Assembly (NCBI GenBank): GCA_020796225.1
Contig: CM036753.1
Coordinates: forward strand, 78,389,441 to 78,453,440
DNA from: Arion vulgaris
Lineage: Eukaryota > Mollusca > Gastropoda > Stylommatophora > Arionidae
DNA length: 64,000 nt
Direction: 5' to 3'
The position numbers and the translations under genes were made by a program. Positions 12,086 through 23,560 of this stretch are shown here, one piece after another (positions within the stretch are counted from its first letter, which is position 1; each line of letters opens with the position of its first letter). The notes under the pieces were generated by a model. The model had not been told where the DNA came from. It ran no database searches and was given only the letters and a program-made list of their open reading frames with translations.

Positions 12086-12110
12086 TGTAGCCACAGAGAC
12101 CCAATTAACT
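12086..12110 (-). repeat. Head remnant of the interrupted S1 SINE
   Basis: GTAGCCACAGAGACCC is the reverse of the S1 5' head and completes the copy broken at 11678. Confidence 0.7.
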
Positions 12111-12464
12111 ATCTTTGACATGTGCAGTGTTTACTGCTAAATGGACATTATATTACATGACTTAAGACTTTCATATGCTCAAATTTGTAATAAATATAAA
12201 ACTAGGCAGGAAATAAATACATCATGACAGTTGATATACATTTCCCATAACAGCTTGTACAACAAATTGTGAAATGGTTTCATGATTATTTCCATGCTGT
12301 CATGTCAGTCTTCAAAAATGTATGTGTGTTCTGAATACTTGATTGAGGTCGTTTATCTATTCAAACTGTGGGTATGGCACCCTAGTTTTAAGATGGTTAT
12401 ATAAGCATCCCCACTGACGATCTTATTTAAAGTAGTAACCACTACACAGACTTTTGGTCTGGGA

Positions 12465-12795
12465 GTATCTGTGCCATGGAGGTAATATCGGAGACTGAAT
12501 ATAAAAACGTAAGTCCTGTGTTCAAGATGATACACATAAACAAACCCTTGGAAATTGAAAATCAAATAGCGTAGGCTACAAAACTAACGCCAGGCAAAAT
12601 TCATTATATGATTAAAATAAAACCCCTACAACATTTTTTTACATCTTCAAAATTACATCAGGTACACTCGCCAGTGATACAGAGTTTGTATACTACAGCT
12701 GATATCTTCCTGTGTAAGAAAGAAATCGAAGCACACATGGTTATTCACTGAAATGTAATTATAATGGTCCTTTCAATCAATCTATCATTTTTGGT
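12465..12795 (+). repeat. S2 SINE, 5' degraded
   Basis: It shows TATCGGAGACTGAATATAAA, AAATTACATCAGG and TTCCTGTGTAAGAAAGAAAT blocks and ends in a CAATCAATCTATCA tail, collinear with 52348-52795. Confidence 0.7.
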
Positions 12796-12847
12796 CTAGT
12801 ATAATGTCTTGTACCTTAGAAGTGTCTTAAGTGACAGTTGCGTTTTG

Positions 12848-12940
12848 GATGGATAAATGGGTTAGTAGTCAGAGGACATGGCCTACAACTGTTAAAGTTT
12901 CCCGCCACCACAAACAACAGCTAGAGGTTCAATTACATAA
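12848..12940 (+). pseudogene. Inverted degenerate copy of NMNAT exon 4
   Basis: The plus strand reads MDKWVSSQRTWPTT then VKVSRHHKQQLEVQL, an obvious match to NMNAT exon 4 (MDTWESSQ...RHHKQQLEVQ), which is on the minus strand 2.4 kb to the left. Nucleotide identity by eye is roughly 85-90% over about 90 bases and then collapses. The acceptor AG is TG here and the downstream basic region is lost, so it is not expected to be spliced as an exon. It could be an inverted duplication or part of an old retrocopy; the upstream bases do not clearly match either exon 3 or the intron. Confidence 0.8.
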
Positions 12941-13074
12941 TGTACATGTAAAAAGTTGTACTCTTCTTCTGGGAAATTCAGATTATTGGTGGCGGTGGGA
13001 GGAATGGGTAATAAGGACAGCTGTCCAAATTATCAGGTTAAACACAACATATTTAGTTTATTGGTTATTGGTTA

Positions 13075-15720
13075 CTAAACTGACGTCATTGCACTCGGGG
13101 CAGACCCATAGGTGCTCAGTCTCCCCAACAGATATCGAAGAGTATGCATACTGATGGTTCCTGTGGCTCGCTGATTAAACACACCTCTCACTCTGCCTCT
13201 CAGGCATCCAGTTCGACATGAACAACGGGTAACTCCAAACTGCTTAAATCGCTTGATCGATTCAACATCGATATTAGTGTCCTCATCCAACAGAGAGTCT
13301 CAAAGAGACCGAAGAATATCCCCTTATCCATCTTCAACTCCCCAACAATCGATGCTGTTGATGCAAGCCTGTCCGCTCTCATTACCGTAAACACCCGCAT
13401 GCCCAGGACAGTATATCCACGTAAGCCGCTGGAGGTTAGAAACTTCATAGACGACATCCACTCATACCAAAACCTGCCCTTCTGGATCTTGTGAAGCATC
13501 GACTGAAAGTCAGATACAACAACTGCCCCAGTAAATGAAGTCCCAGAAATCCAATGGAGGGCAGCAGTAACGCCTCAACCTCCATCCTCATACTAGAAGT
13601 AGTTATCCTGTATGCCCCACTTCGCTCTGCAACAACCCTACCATGCGCATTAGCCAAGAAACCCCAGCCGGATTTCTCACCACGTTGAACCGACCCATCG
13701 GTATATACAACAACATCATCATCCCTTGCCTTATCTTCTATCAGCTGCTTAACTGCGAGATCAGCCTTCATGTTGCCCCAATCGCTACATTCTCTTCCAA
13801 GAGTAATGATAACGTTGAGATAGTTCATCATGCTACCATCTGTTGGGATCCATTCTTCCCTTTTTGGTAGAGTCGCAACCGTAGTCACCTGGCCAATTGT
13901 TCTCTCAGCCTGGGCCATCCACGACATGCCACGCTTGATTCTCGTGTCCTTAACATCATTAGTGTTCTTGTGAAGTGGATGTCTCTTATCCGATGTAACC
14001 CGCATATATGCCTTGGTTTGGGCGATTGCATGACAGGAGCGTAGTGACAGAAGGCCAAGCATATATCTCATCTTCACAATGGGGTATCTCTAGTGCAGCC
14101 CAGAACTATACGCATACCTTCATTCTGAACCTGTTTGAGTCGTTCACATTGTGATCTTGATATCGTAAGAATTCCGAGTCCGTAATCTACCACTGACAGT
14201 ACCAGTCGATCGAACAAAAGGGCAAGTAGTCTCTGCTCAAGGTGTGCGGCCACCATAACTTTGAGAGCCGCAAGACCACGCTTGCACCGTTGTATCGTCT
14301 GTTCAATATGGTGTTTGAAAGATAGACTACGACCAAAAGTTATTCCAAGATAGCGCAGCCTGTCTCTGCGCTCGATGGTATGTTCATCAAAGATTACACA
14401 GGGTAGGTCAGCCTTGACGAGGTGATTATTCAATGAGCACCACAACATACACGCTTTTTCAGGATTGACCTGAGAGCGAGACTTCTACACCAACCCAAGA
14501 TGGTATGCAATGTTTTCTGAATGTCGTCAACCATCTCTCGCCTATCTGACCCAGTCCTATATATTAAGATATCATCTGCAAATGTCAATGTCCGACCCAA
14601 TCCGGTTGGCTGAATTTTAGCTACATTTGCTGTGTAAATATTAAACAACACGGGTGATAGAGGAGAACCCTGGGGTAATCCGGGGCATATACGTGCAGGA
14701 TCCGATGTCCATGTTCCTAAACGGAGTGCAACGGTTCTCTCCATTAAAGAAGCAGCTATCCAGTTTACCAGCCAAGGATTAACTTTACATTTAATCAAAG
14801 AGCGCACCATTATTGAAAAATTCACCTTGTTATAAGCATCCTCCAAGTCGATGGCCACAGCAACAGTCTCTTGCTTGGATTGGAAGCCTTCATAAACATC
14901 ATATGCAAACGTGCCAGCATTGTCCCATGTCCCTCTGAGCAGTTTAGGATCCTTCCCATGTTTGTGGAGCGGTCGTAAATAACTATGAAGCCAATCCTCG
15001 GGTACCACAGCATTCTGTACACTTTTATTAAAATCCATCACAACTGCATTAATAACAGTCTCGCCCAGCTGTTTGATGTGATGATATTGGACACCATCAG
15101 GCCCTGGAGCGGTGCTGTGGCTTGTCTTGAGTGCATTAACAACATCCTCCTTTGTTATTAAGTCAATGTAAGGTTCTCCAGAGCTAGTAATATCACGAAG
15201 AGCACTTATGATATTATGGCAGTCAGTTTTATCACCTTTTGCTGTCTGTTCCACGAAACGATGAAGGAACCCCTGCCCCTTTTCTGCATCTGTTGTCAAG
15301 ACGGATCCTGACGAGTCACGTAAAGTAGGAAAAGACTGGCTGGTATTCCTCCTGTTCATTTTGCGATGAAACTGCCAGAATTGATATAGAGACTTGTCGC
15401 CACAGACTTGCGTTATGAAAGTCTCCCATAACCCACTCTTTGACTCACTAGCCAATACTTTGAAATCCCCAGTGGCTTTGTGGCGAATAGCAGTCTTTTC
15501 AGCCACATCACACATATTTCTAGGTCGCTTCTTTCATGCTCTCTGCCATGACTTTGTAGCAGCCTCTTTTTCCAGCCATGCTTTTTCAACATTTTCATTC
15601 CACCAAGGTGGTTGCAGGAAAGGTTTTAGTTTAACTCTTGGGATCCTCGATAGCAAAGTTGTTTACATGCTGTGTGAATGACCTGTAGAGATTTTGAAGT
15701 TCCAGGTTAGCTTGAGCCAA
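13075..15720 (-). mobile_element. I/Nimb-like non-LTR retrotransposon, 5' truncated, frameshifted
   Basis: Read from the right, the minus strand gives a linker with PWWNENVEKAW, then a reverse transcriptase at about 15515-14074 with APGPDGVQ, AIDLEDAYNKV, GLPQGSPLSPVLFN, the catalytic LTFADDILIY, and RLRYLGITFG. An RNase H follows at about 13780-13330, with its four acidic positions in YTDGS, MEVEAL, VSDFQS and NERADRLAS. A short C-terminal tail with CRTGC and a CPEC-like end closes it near 13080. Motif order RT-RNase H is that of the I superfamily. The endonuclease is missing. At least three frame changes (near 14440, 14075, 13480) break the polyprotein, so the copy is dead. It lies in NMNAT intron 3. 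Confidence 0.85.
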
Positions 15721-16429
15721 AAATTCTTGATATGTACATGATATGCGGTGGAACTACAAGAAACCCTGATCTTATACTTGAGAATCTACAATTACAAGTA
15801 ACTCTGAAGTCAGAGAGGCAGTGGTTGCATAAGTAGAGAATCTTTTAGATCTGCTTTGTAAACACGCGATTTAGCAATACTGTTATTTATTTATTGTGGA
15901 GTTTTTTCACTGTTTTTTCGAGCAAAATTTTTTTAAATTGACTTCAGCGTTTAAATAAATACCAATCAGTTGTATTAAATTTCCTTAAGCAATAGCAACA
16001 TTAACTAATATACTTATAAAGCAAACTATTGTCTTAGTTGTGTGACTTACCATTGTTACATTTTGCTAACAAATTTTGTTTCAGCGTGAACTTAACATTA
16101 GCAACAACTAAATGTCAACCAGTTGTTGATTCTCTTCAATATGAATGGGTACTGTTGCTTGGTACTGTTGCTGGGTACCGTTGCTTGGTTATCAAGTATA
16201 ATCGTTGGTGAGAATGTAATCTCCAAGCAAGGCATGTAGTTGACAAACTACTTCACACAGAGAACTTTCTTCACACAGCATGTAGTAGTATTCTATTCTT
16301 ATTTTATACAAGACTATGAAGCTCGCGTATGTGTATGTTTCAGACGTGCGTGAGGCATGGACATTTTAAAAGGCAGTGGGGAAAAAATGTGTTTTTGAAT
16401 ATAAGTGTTAAGGAAGAGTATTCCCTACT

Positions 16430-16720
16430 ATAGCGAAGAGAACAAACATATCTATCCAGAAAGAACTAATAAATCAAACAAACTTTGCTGATGCTTCAAA
16501 TAAGAATGATAAAATGTTAGTATTTTGGACATATAAAAAAGACACGACAAGTTGAAGAAAACCATCTTACCATTATGGTAAGAGGAAGATCCCGGAGATG
16601 ACGGATTCAGGATGTAACTGGTGATGTGAACATGACGGCTGTAGAGGTATATGAGGGAGAGGAAATCCGAAGGACTGTTAGGGTGGTAAAGTTCTGCTCA
16701 GGACAAGCTATTTGATGATG
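16430..16720 (+). mobile_element. RTE-like LINE 3' end, family B
   Basis: Degraded frames give YFGHIKK, RRWIQDVT, MTAVE and a final GACAAGCTATTTGATGATGA. This is the same tail as at 28730, 35970 and 40480. The short (TGA)n end is typical of RTE-clade 3' ends. Confidence 0.65.
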
Positions 16721-17227
16721 ATTGAGCTCGCAGTCACTTGAAGACTACTTCATATCATGTTATATTGTGTCATTTTTATAGTACCAACGCGGTCAACTCA
16801 AAAATTATAACATCGATTGGATATTTTTTTAAGCTCGATTAAGGTCCACAAGTAAGGACTCTGAGACCCACTGGTTTAAATTCCACACAAATAACAGCAA
16901 GTATTAGATTATAATATTTCTGATGGCAGTTTTCGATATTATGCAACTTGCTATCCAATCTGGAACAGCCATTTCCATGCAACCTAATCGTCATTGGTTT
17001 TCCCACAATGTTACATGAAGTTGGAAATGTCGCAAAAAATGAACAATTGTTTCAAGTAATTTACCGGTAATAATAATTGTAATTTGAGACCAAGCTTACT
17101 GTGTGGGTGTGTACAACAATGTGTTTTTAATCAGTCAGACATTGGCGGTGAGATGTTTATGTAGATTTGTGACAAGAAACGAATTAACAATATGTGGTGG
17201 AAAGGTGAAATAGCTAACTAATACTGC

Positions 17228-17490
17228 TTCTTCTTTGAACACTCCATATCGACCACTTGTTAAACCCTCTTTTTTGATTTTTATGTGATATGGGCCTAAG
17301 ATCGAGTGTACGTTGTTCCAATGATTCGCCTACAAGTAGGCCAGCACATCGGATTTCTACGACGTTTTTTATGTACTAGAGTAGTTTCCATAGGCCCCTA
17401 CCTCAGTCGCCTCTTGTGATATGCCTTGTAGGTCGTTGTGTTACTATTCTTTACTCCCCTTGCGAGCCCTGGCAACACACCGGCTGATTA
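17228..17490 (-). repeat. S3 SINE
   Basis: It starts on the plus strand with CTTCTTCTTTGAACACTCC (the reversed tail) and runs through GCCTACAAGTAGGCCAGC and TGCCTTGTAGGTCG to a CCTGGCAACACACCGGC head. Confidence 0.75.
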
Positions 17491-18559
17491 TACTGCTAAA
17501 TCAAAAGCTAACATGTCCCTACTTTTCTTTTTTGCCAGACATTTATGTATCAGTGTTTCTGTGCTTGATATCGACATTTTCAGAGACATAAAAGAACTCA
17601 TTTCTTTTACACCAATGCAGGTGATGTGGCAAACTAAATGTACTCTAACCGATTTTTAAGAAAAGGAAGACAAACTGCAATGGTGAAGTAGAAAGCTAAG
17701 TACTATTAGAGTATCAACACATTCCTTTTGAAGAATATGACAAACATCAATATCATTTTAACTATACAAAACAAGCAAGTCTCGTTATGATAAGCCTCAT
17801 GCGTGATTATACACATGAAAGTCAAAGGTTGATCTACATAGCGACACAAGATCATTTGATGTTTATATTAATCTTTTTTTTTTTTTTTTTGCCATCCTCA
17901 AGAGTGTAGAGTTTACATATTTTTTTTCTGGTCAAACAAGAAAAATAGTCGCCCTAAAAAAGGTTTTTCTTTTCCTGACGATACATTTGAAAGGGAAGTG
18001 TTCCAGAGTTTTCTTTCAAATCGTGGAAGGATGTTTGTGTCAAAGATTCGAGTGGGTACCCAATTCGAGATTTGCTGAAGTAGACTGAACAGCTATGGAC
18101 CTGCCAGGACTGCTGTCAATTCGGTAAATTAACCAATAGTTATTTCGAAATGTCAATGCTTGATCATACACAGAACTCCCGTGATATGAGACTGTGACAT
18201 ATATAGAGCTAGAGACAGACATGAAACCATGGAAGACTTGTATGGCTCTAATGCACTGGTCAGACAGGATATTAGGGGCAACAAATGCGGATAGGTTGGT
18301 GTCTCAGTAACGTCTAAGATGAGAACGAGATATATATGCACAATAACAACATTTTGTGGGCCTTCAATGATTGGATATCAGATATCAACACCGGCTATTC
18401 TTACCTCTGAGGTCGGAGAAGGCATGTCTGTATGGCGGGGTGGGTGTACTGACAATAAAGAGAGGCTTTCACGCAAAAATCGGAAGAGTCAAACAAGACG
18501 CCCTGACTACGCTTGAATTCACAGCAGGCGAACGAAGAAGTAGCGACACACGTAATAAC

Positions 18560-19140
18560 AAAGTACTGTAGTTTTACAAAAACAAAAACAATGACAATTC
18601 ACAGCAACGTTTCGACCAAAGGCCCTTTATCAAGCAAACGATACAACAGGAGTGACGAATTTCACAACACACTACATATAGAATACGACAGATATATATT
18701 CCAAGGGGCAAAAAATGAAAATCTGTGACTAAAAACGAATAACGAAATAAATGCAGAAAAACTAGAAGTGGAAAAGAAGAGAAACAATAAAAAATCAAAG
18801 TAAATATATAACTTATATACATTTAACATATACACATATAGAATATGGAGCATGAGAAGAGAAAGTACTAAGAAGCATAGGAATATAGAGCGTTGAGTCC
18901 ATGAGGTCGCAAGGTGCCATATAACGAAATAAAACGATTCTTCAGAGCAAATCGACTACGATCATCAGAGGAACATGATCGGACGGCCGTGACCTGGACG
19001 TCGCGAGCTCCAAAATGATCAGTTCCACTGAAATGAGTGGCTACAGGGGTCGCAGAGCATTGGCGTATATCGCGTAAGTGTTGTCCGAAACGGTCATTAA
19101 ACATTGTGCGTGTTTCACAGATATATACATAACGAAGAAG
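18560..19140 (-). mobile_element. Penelope-like element fragment: GIY-YIG endonuclease and 3' region
   Basis: The minus strand at 19130-18868 reads YVYICET, then MFNDRFGQHLRDIRQ, TPVATHFSGTDHFG and ALKNRFISLYGTLRPHGLN. This matches the GIY-YIG domain of Penelope-like retroelements: a YIxET core, DRFxEHxRD, PVAxHF, and a LGTLxPxGLN end. The glycine of YIG is cysteine here. About 230 bases downstream is a GTCGAAACGTTGC block (18604-18635) like the hammerhead-ribozyme region of these elements' terminal repeats. The reverse transcriptase is absent. Confidence 0.75.
18604..18635 (-). ncRNA. Hammerhead-ribozyme-like remnant of the Penelope element
   Basis: On the minus strand a TTGATAA (canonical core CTGATGA) is followed by a possible stem GGGCC/GGTC and then the core GAAA and CGTTGC. 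Two core positions differ from consensus, so activity is doubtful. Hammerheads are known in Penelope-like terminal repeats. Confidence 0.4.
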
Positions 19141-19975
19141 TAGAAGAACACTGGCTATTGATGCGTATGCATTTCTGAGGCTGTAACAGTTTGGAATACA
19201 ACATTGTACAATTAGGAAATGATGACCTACACGTGCAAGCTAGATGTGTACACAACAAGCAAGCTACTGAAACTATCAATGGGTAAACAATTTTCCTCTT
19301 TAACCCTTCGCTCTTCTGGGCCGATATACTGGCCCGCAGTATTTAGCAGGACGACGCAAAGACAACATTACTGTCTTTTTTAAAATTATACTTTGCAATA
19401 TACGTGTGACCGGATGTAAAATAAATTAGGGAGTGAAAGTGTTAAACGAGACTGAGCGCCTATGGGTTTGTTCGAGTGCCAACTCTACCAACAGATAACA
19501 CTAGACGTCCGTTATTCAGTAAGAAAAGTGTCATGATAATACCGTGAATTGCAAACAGACGCCATAATAACCATATGGAAACCTCATAAGATAACAGTAT
19601 TCGAGTGTACTGAAAAACAATAAACAAAACCCAACTCTGTCCCTCTTCCCCAAAACAACAAACTTGCTATTGGTTTTTACTATGAGAGAAAGTGGGCAAT
19701 TAAGTCAAAAACTGATACGGTAACAGTGTGACTGGTGGTGGTGAGGTAGTGGATGGAGGAGGAGGGATTATTGAAGTTGATAGACTAATAACGATCAGTG
19801 TAGTAATGACAAACATGGCATTCTTAACATTTACTAAATGTGGAGCGTCTCTTTTCTAAAGTGTGAACAAGGAGTGTTTTTTTGGTAAGAACCCGCAGAG
19901 GAAGCAACGGAAGCAAAGAATATGATCAATAAATAGACAGTGTACAAGTATTAAAAGCTTCCGAAAAAATAAATT

Positions 19976-20140
19976 GACAAACACAGGATTCCAACCACTT
20001 ACCTTTATTTGTTACGACACTCATTGCCTAGTCTAGCATTACGAGCGTTCTTACGAACACAACCAGCGAGTCATTCTAAAAATGGTTATGGGTGTCGTAA
20101 GAAATTAGGGTAAGTGGTTCGAATCCTGTGTTTTACTAGC
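19976..20140. repeat. Hairpin repeat with tRNA T-arm-like arms
   Basis: The left arm AACACAGGATTCCAACCACT (from 19980) continues to TTGTTACGACAC. It is mirrored by the right arm GTGTCGTAAGAAATTAGGG, then TAAGTGGTTCGAATCCTGTG, ending at 20134. Arms are about 45 bases with few mismatches around a loop of about 65 bases. The right arm contains GGTTCGAATCC, a B-box-like motif. A further short copy of the arm end (GAATCCTGTGTTTGTAAATTT) is at 20500-20519. Confidence 0.6.
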
Positions 20141-20676
20141 AGTAGCTTGGGGACAACCAAAGGCTAGCGGAGCAAGCCGTATACAAAACTGGACGATAGG
20201 CAAACGAAGTAGTCCAAAAAAGACAGGTAACCTGGGCAGATGACGCTCAACTACCCGGGAGGGAAGGTTGTCTAAACGTCGCCACCCTAAAAGAAAACAG
20301 CAACCTGCTGCCTTGCAGCCAAAGGCTGACGGAGAGCGAACCCAGTAAACGCTGGCTGAAACCGGACACGTCGCCGAAGGATAAGCACCAGAGCTCCAAA
20401 TGGCGCTGAATGATGTGACGTAAAAAAGTTCTTGGCAAAGGCTGTTTATATATCACAATAAGAATGATCAAAATGGCAAAAAGAACGATCGAGAGAGAGA
20501 ATCCTGTGTTTGTAAATTTGTCTTTTCTAAAGCTAACTTTTGCAAAGACTTGAATTAGTAATCTTGAATCGACGAAGCATCCAACGGAAAGAAGACCATA
20601 ACAAAAATTGCATAGCCTGCGAGAAAAGCATCCTCCCGATTTTTCCTTTCCATAAATGTATGTAAGACATATTATA

Positions 20677-20935
20677 CAGCGTGTTCAAGATAATAGCAGC
20701 CTGTGAATGGAGTCAATCTGGCATATATGTATGAAAATGAGAAGGTTCAGTTATGACGTAGTATAGGTCAAGGTTATGTGACGGTATGTAATTGTAGTGC
20801 GGGAAGGGGCGATGAACAAATGTGACGTAAAACGAGCTAGTCAGAACCGGTTTAAATAGTACATAAACATAACGCGATAGATTATCTGGCAACTTTCGAT
20901 TTGTCAATGGGGCGGCTTTAATCTTGAACACCCTG
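20677..20935. mobile_element. 259-bp MITE with TA target duplication
   Basis: The left terminus CAGCGTGTTCAAGATAATAG and the reversed right terminus CAGGGTGTTCAAGATTAAAG form terminal inverted repeats of about 25 bases. TA dinucleotides flank both ends (20675-20676 and 20936-20937). There is no coding capacity. TA duplication and a CAGGGTG-type end fit a non-autonomous Tc1/mariner-superfamily element. Confidence 0.7.
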
Positions 20936-22029
20936 TACTTGCCGGTTATGAAAATAGCTGCAGCCTTTACAGATACTAAGGGTATGGAGTATGCATGATG
21001 TAGGAAGGTCAATTCCTTTCCTCAACCGTTGAACGTCATGTCGTATGTGAAGAATGAACAAACAACCGTTGTGTACCCGATTCGAAAAGTGAACGCTTTA
21101 CACTACAAAACATTATCACTCAATTCGATCTTGTGCATTTTTCTCTACCTCAAACCTAGTCTTATTTACGGCTTTGAGCTCTGCTTCAAACGTCCGCATC
21201 CATGTACAACCCTTTTTCCCTCTGTACCTGCGGTGTCAAATGTATTGCCTGTCTTTGTTAACGTGCTTTTCAAATTATGCGGACATGCCGGTTACTTCAC
21301 CGAAATATAATTGTTATTAAGGTTAGAATAAGACAATGCATTGTCTAACTAACGTCTTCATTCAATGCTTTGTCCTGAGAAGCATAGTCATTCTAATATT
21401 TCTTCGGAATTTCTCTCCATCTCTCACTCCCCTATAGACAATTTCCATCACTTGTTAGCGTGAACCTAAATATTCTTCTTACTTCAGTGATCTCTGGTCA
21501 TGCGCTTAGTTTACCGTAGACCACAAACAGGACAGTCAGCTTCAGGTCTGTCAGGTTTCCCCAGTCTTAGTTTTTAAGTCGACTGGGTGTGACCAAATGT
21601 TGCTTCTCACCTCACTCAGGAGAGGAAAGTCTTGAAGGAAAATCGTTCATTTTTTGTATAATTTTTCTCCCTTGATAAAAATACTCGTTTGTCATGTTTG
21701 TTTGATCAGTTGTCATTATTTATGTTTTAGCTACATTAAGGTATAGACTTTGTTGTTGACTGTTATTTCCTACATTGCCATTATTATTTACACAATTACT
21801 TTTTGTTATATTGGTAGCAACACTGTATCGTCAGCTTATCTTACTTCGTGTATTTATCTTTCTTCTCTTCGATTAGACAAATATCGTATTTTGTTCCGAT
21901 AACATTCCTCATTTATTTTCTATGTATAGGTTGAATAGTCAAGGCGACAGATGCATCTTGTCTTATTCCCTGTCTTAGTATGTCAGACCAATCTTGTGTT
22001 TCAAGCAGATCAAAGAAAGAAAGTTAACA

Positions 22030-22330
22030 CAGAACCTTGCTTGAATTACACTGAGGATCAAAGAATGAAGAGGTTTGGCCATTTAATAAGAATGCATCCA
22101 AACTCCAGGGTATACACAGTCTTCTACAACAGAACATCAGGAAAGAAGGCGAGAGGAAGACCACGAAAAAGATGGTTAGATGGCATAGCAGAATCCTGCC
22201 AAAGAGCAAAGATAACAATCACACAAGCCACCAGAACAGCCAAGATAAAAACAGAAAACCACGAAACTGGGCAACAACTCGGTAACAGTGTCACGACAAA
22301 AGAAAAAGAATCTTGTGTGTCTTCGTGCAG
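22030..22330 (+). mobile_element. Non-LTR retrotransposon 3' end, family K
   Basis: The frame gives MKRFGHLIRMHPNSR, then GKKARGRPRKRWLDGIAE and QQLGNSVTTKEK. This is the arginine-rich C-terminal tail (xFGHxxRM...GRPRKRWxD...) common to RTE-like reverse transcriptases. Nothing of the catalytic core is left. Confidence 0.7.
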
Positions 22331-22547
22331 TCTTTCAGCTGTCATCAGATCACTAGACAGTCATTTTATCATATGTATTCTTCTACTTCTAACCAGGGCT
22401 GTTAGTTTTCACTCTTAAGCAGACAATATATATATAAATGTCATGAAATCTCATTTCTTTCATAATCTCCCACACTTCCTGGTCTCCTACACAATCAAAT
22501 GCCTTTGACTAGTCAATAAATCATAAGTATGTTTGTGTGGGTAGAAC

Positions 22548-22680
22548 GAATTAGCGTAATGCATAAGTGTTCATCTATCGACTCTGACAGTAGAGTGTTG
22601 TGGGTTCAATCTCCCACTCGACATTACACACATAAGGAAAGGAATTGGCCCTCCTACCTCCTGCACACAAGGGTATAAAA
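22548..22680 (+). repeat. S8 SINE
   Basis: The tRNA-like head AGAACGAATTAGCGTAATGC is followed by a B-box-like GTGGGTTCAATCTCC and a body with GGAATTGGCCCTCCTACC. Reverse copies are at 38030 and 63345. Confidence 0.55.
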
Positions 22681-22925
22681 ATGAAGTGAGAGAGAAGACT
22701 TCAGAACTCCTGAAAGGACTGGCCAGTTCACCCACTTCGTCGATGGTCATATTCATGGTTTCTTTAATATCTTGTAGCCATCTTCTTCTTGGTCTGCCTC
22801 TGCGTCCTGGAACCCTGTGATCTAATATTGTTCTTTCCAGGCCATCGTGACGCTTAATGTGACCAAAGTATCTAATGTTGTGTATAGTATGTTGTTCATC
22901 AGCCAATTCTCTTTAACATTTAGTT
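22681..22925 (-). mobile_element. RTE-like LINE 3' end, family B-like
   Basis: The minus strand reads IRYFGHIKRHDGLERTIL, then GRRGRPRRRWLQDI and MNMTIDEVGELA. This is the family B tail, better preserved than the copies at 16430 and 28730. It abuts the S8 SINE at 22548-22680. Confidence 0.7.
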
Positions 22926-23111
22926 CTTTCAGGACATCAGTGTTCTTTTTTTTCTGTCCATGGTATTCGTAGACTAATACAAGTTATATTCAGATAAACT
23001 AACCAACAACTACCAGATCTCCATCTTTATTCATCCATCTGTATCTTTCATTTATATCTTCAATGTATTTCGTCTTCATATTTGTGTTTTGTGTAATCTA
23101 CATTCTAAAGA

Positions 23112-23358
23112 ATCCATAAAGTCAAAGGATTGACTTCACTGCACCGGGTTTTACTCCATAAGACTCGGTCCTTCTCTGCAGAAATGACAACACACCATAT
23201 GACGAGGGTATTGCGCAAAGCATGAACTCCGTAACTCCGGCAACAATCTTAGGGGTCTCTGAAAAGATACATTCGTGAACAGAAAGGTGCGGTCCGGATT
23301 CGTACCCACGACCTTTGGAACGAAATGCATGGCTTAACCATTTAGTCAGATACCCACA
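23112..23358 (-). repeat. S1 SINE, minus strand
   Basis: It contains AAAGGATTGACTTCACTGC, GCGCAAAGCATGAACTCCG, CTCCGGCAACAATC and a B-box-like GGATTCGTACCC, ending near AACCATTTAGTCAGATACCC. Confidence 0.75.
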
Positions 23359-23560
23359 AATCTACATTCTGTTGTGATGTGTGTCTCCGTATTCACAGTG
23401 ATACCAAATCTACATTCTGTTGTACCTCTTGTATGTAGCTCAGGGAGGATGTGTGTCTCCGTATTCCACAGTGCCAGATACCCACAAATCTACATTCTGC
23501 TGGTGACCTTTCTTTTGTACTGTAGCTCAGGGAGGATGTGTGTCTCCGTATTCCAAAGTT
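23359..23560. repeat. Tandem repeat, 60-95-bp degenerate units
   Basis: Three units share CACAAATCTACATTCTG and GATGTGTGTCTCCGTATTC. The second and third also share GTAGCTCAGGGAG. It begins at the end of the S1 copy, whose last bases are part of the first unit. Confidence 0.6.

Noticed and set aside
20029..20471. 74-codon minus-strand frame at 20247-20471
   Set aside because: No motif. It lies in the unclassified region next to the hairpin repeat.
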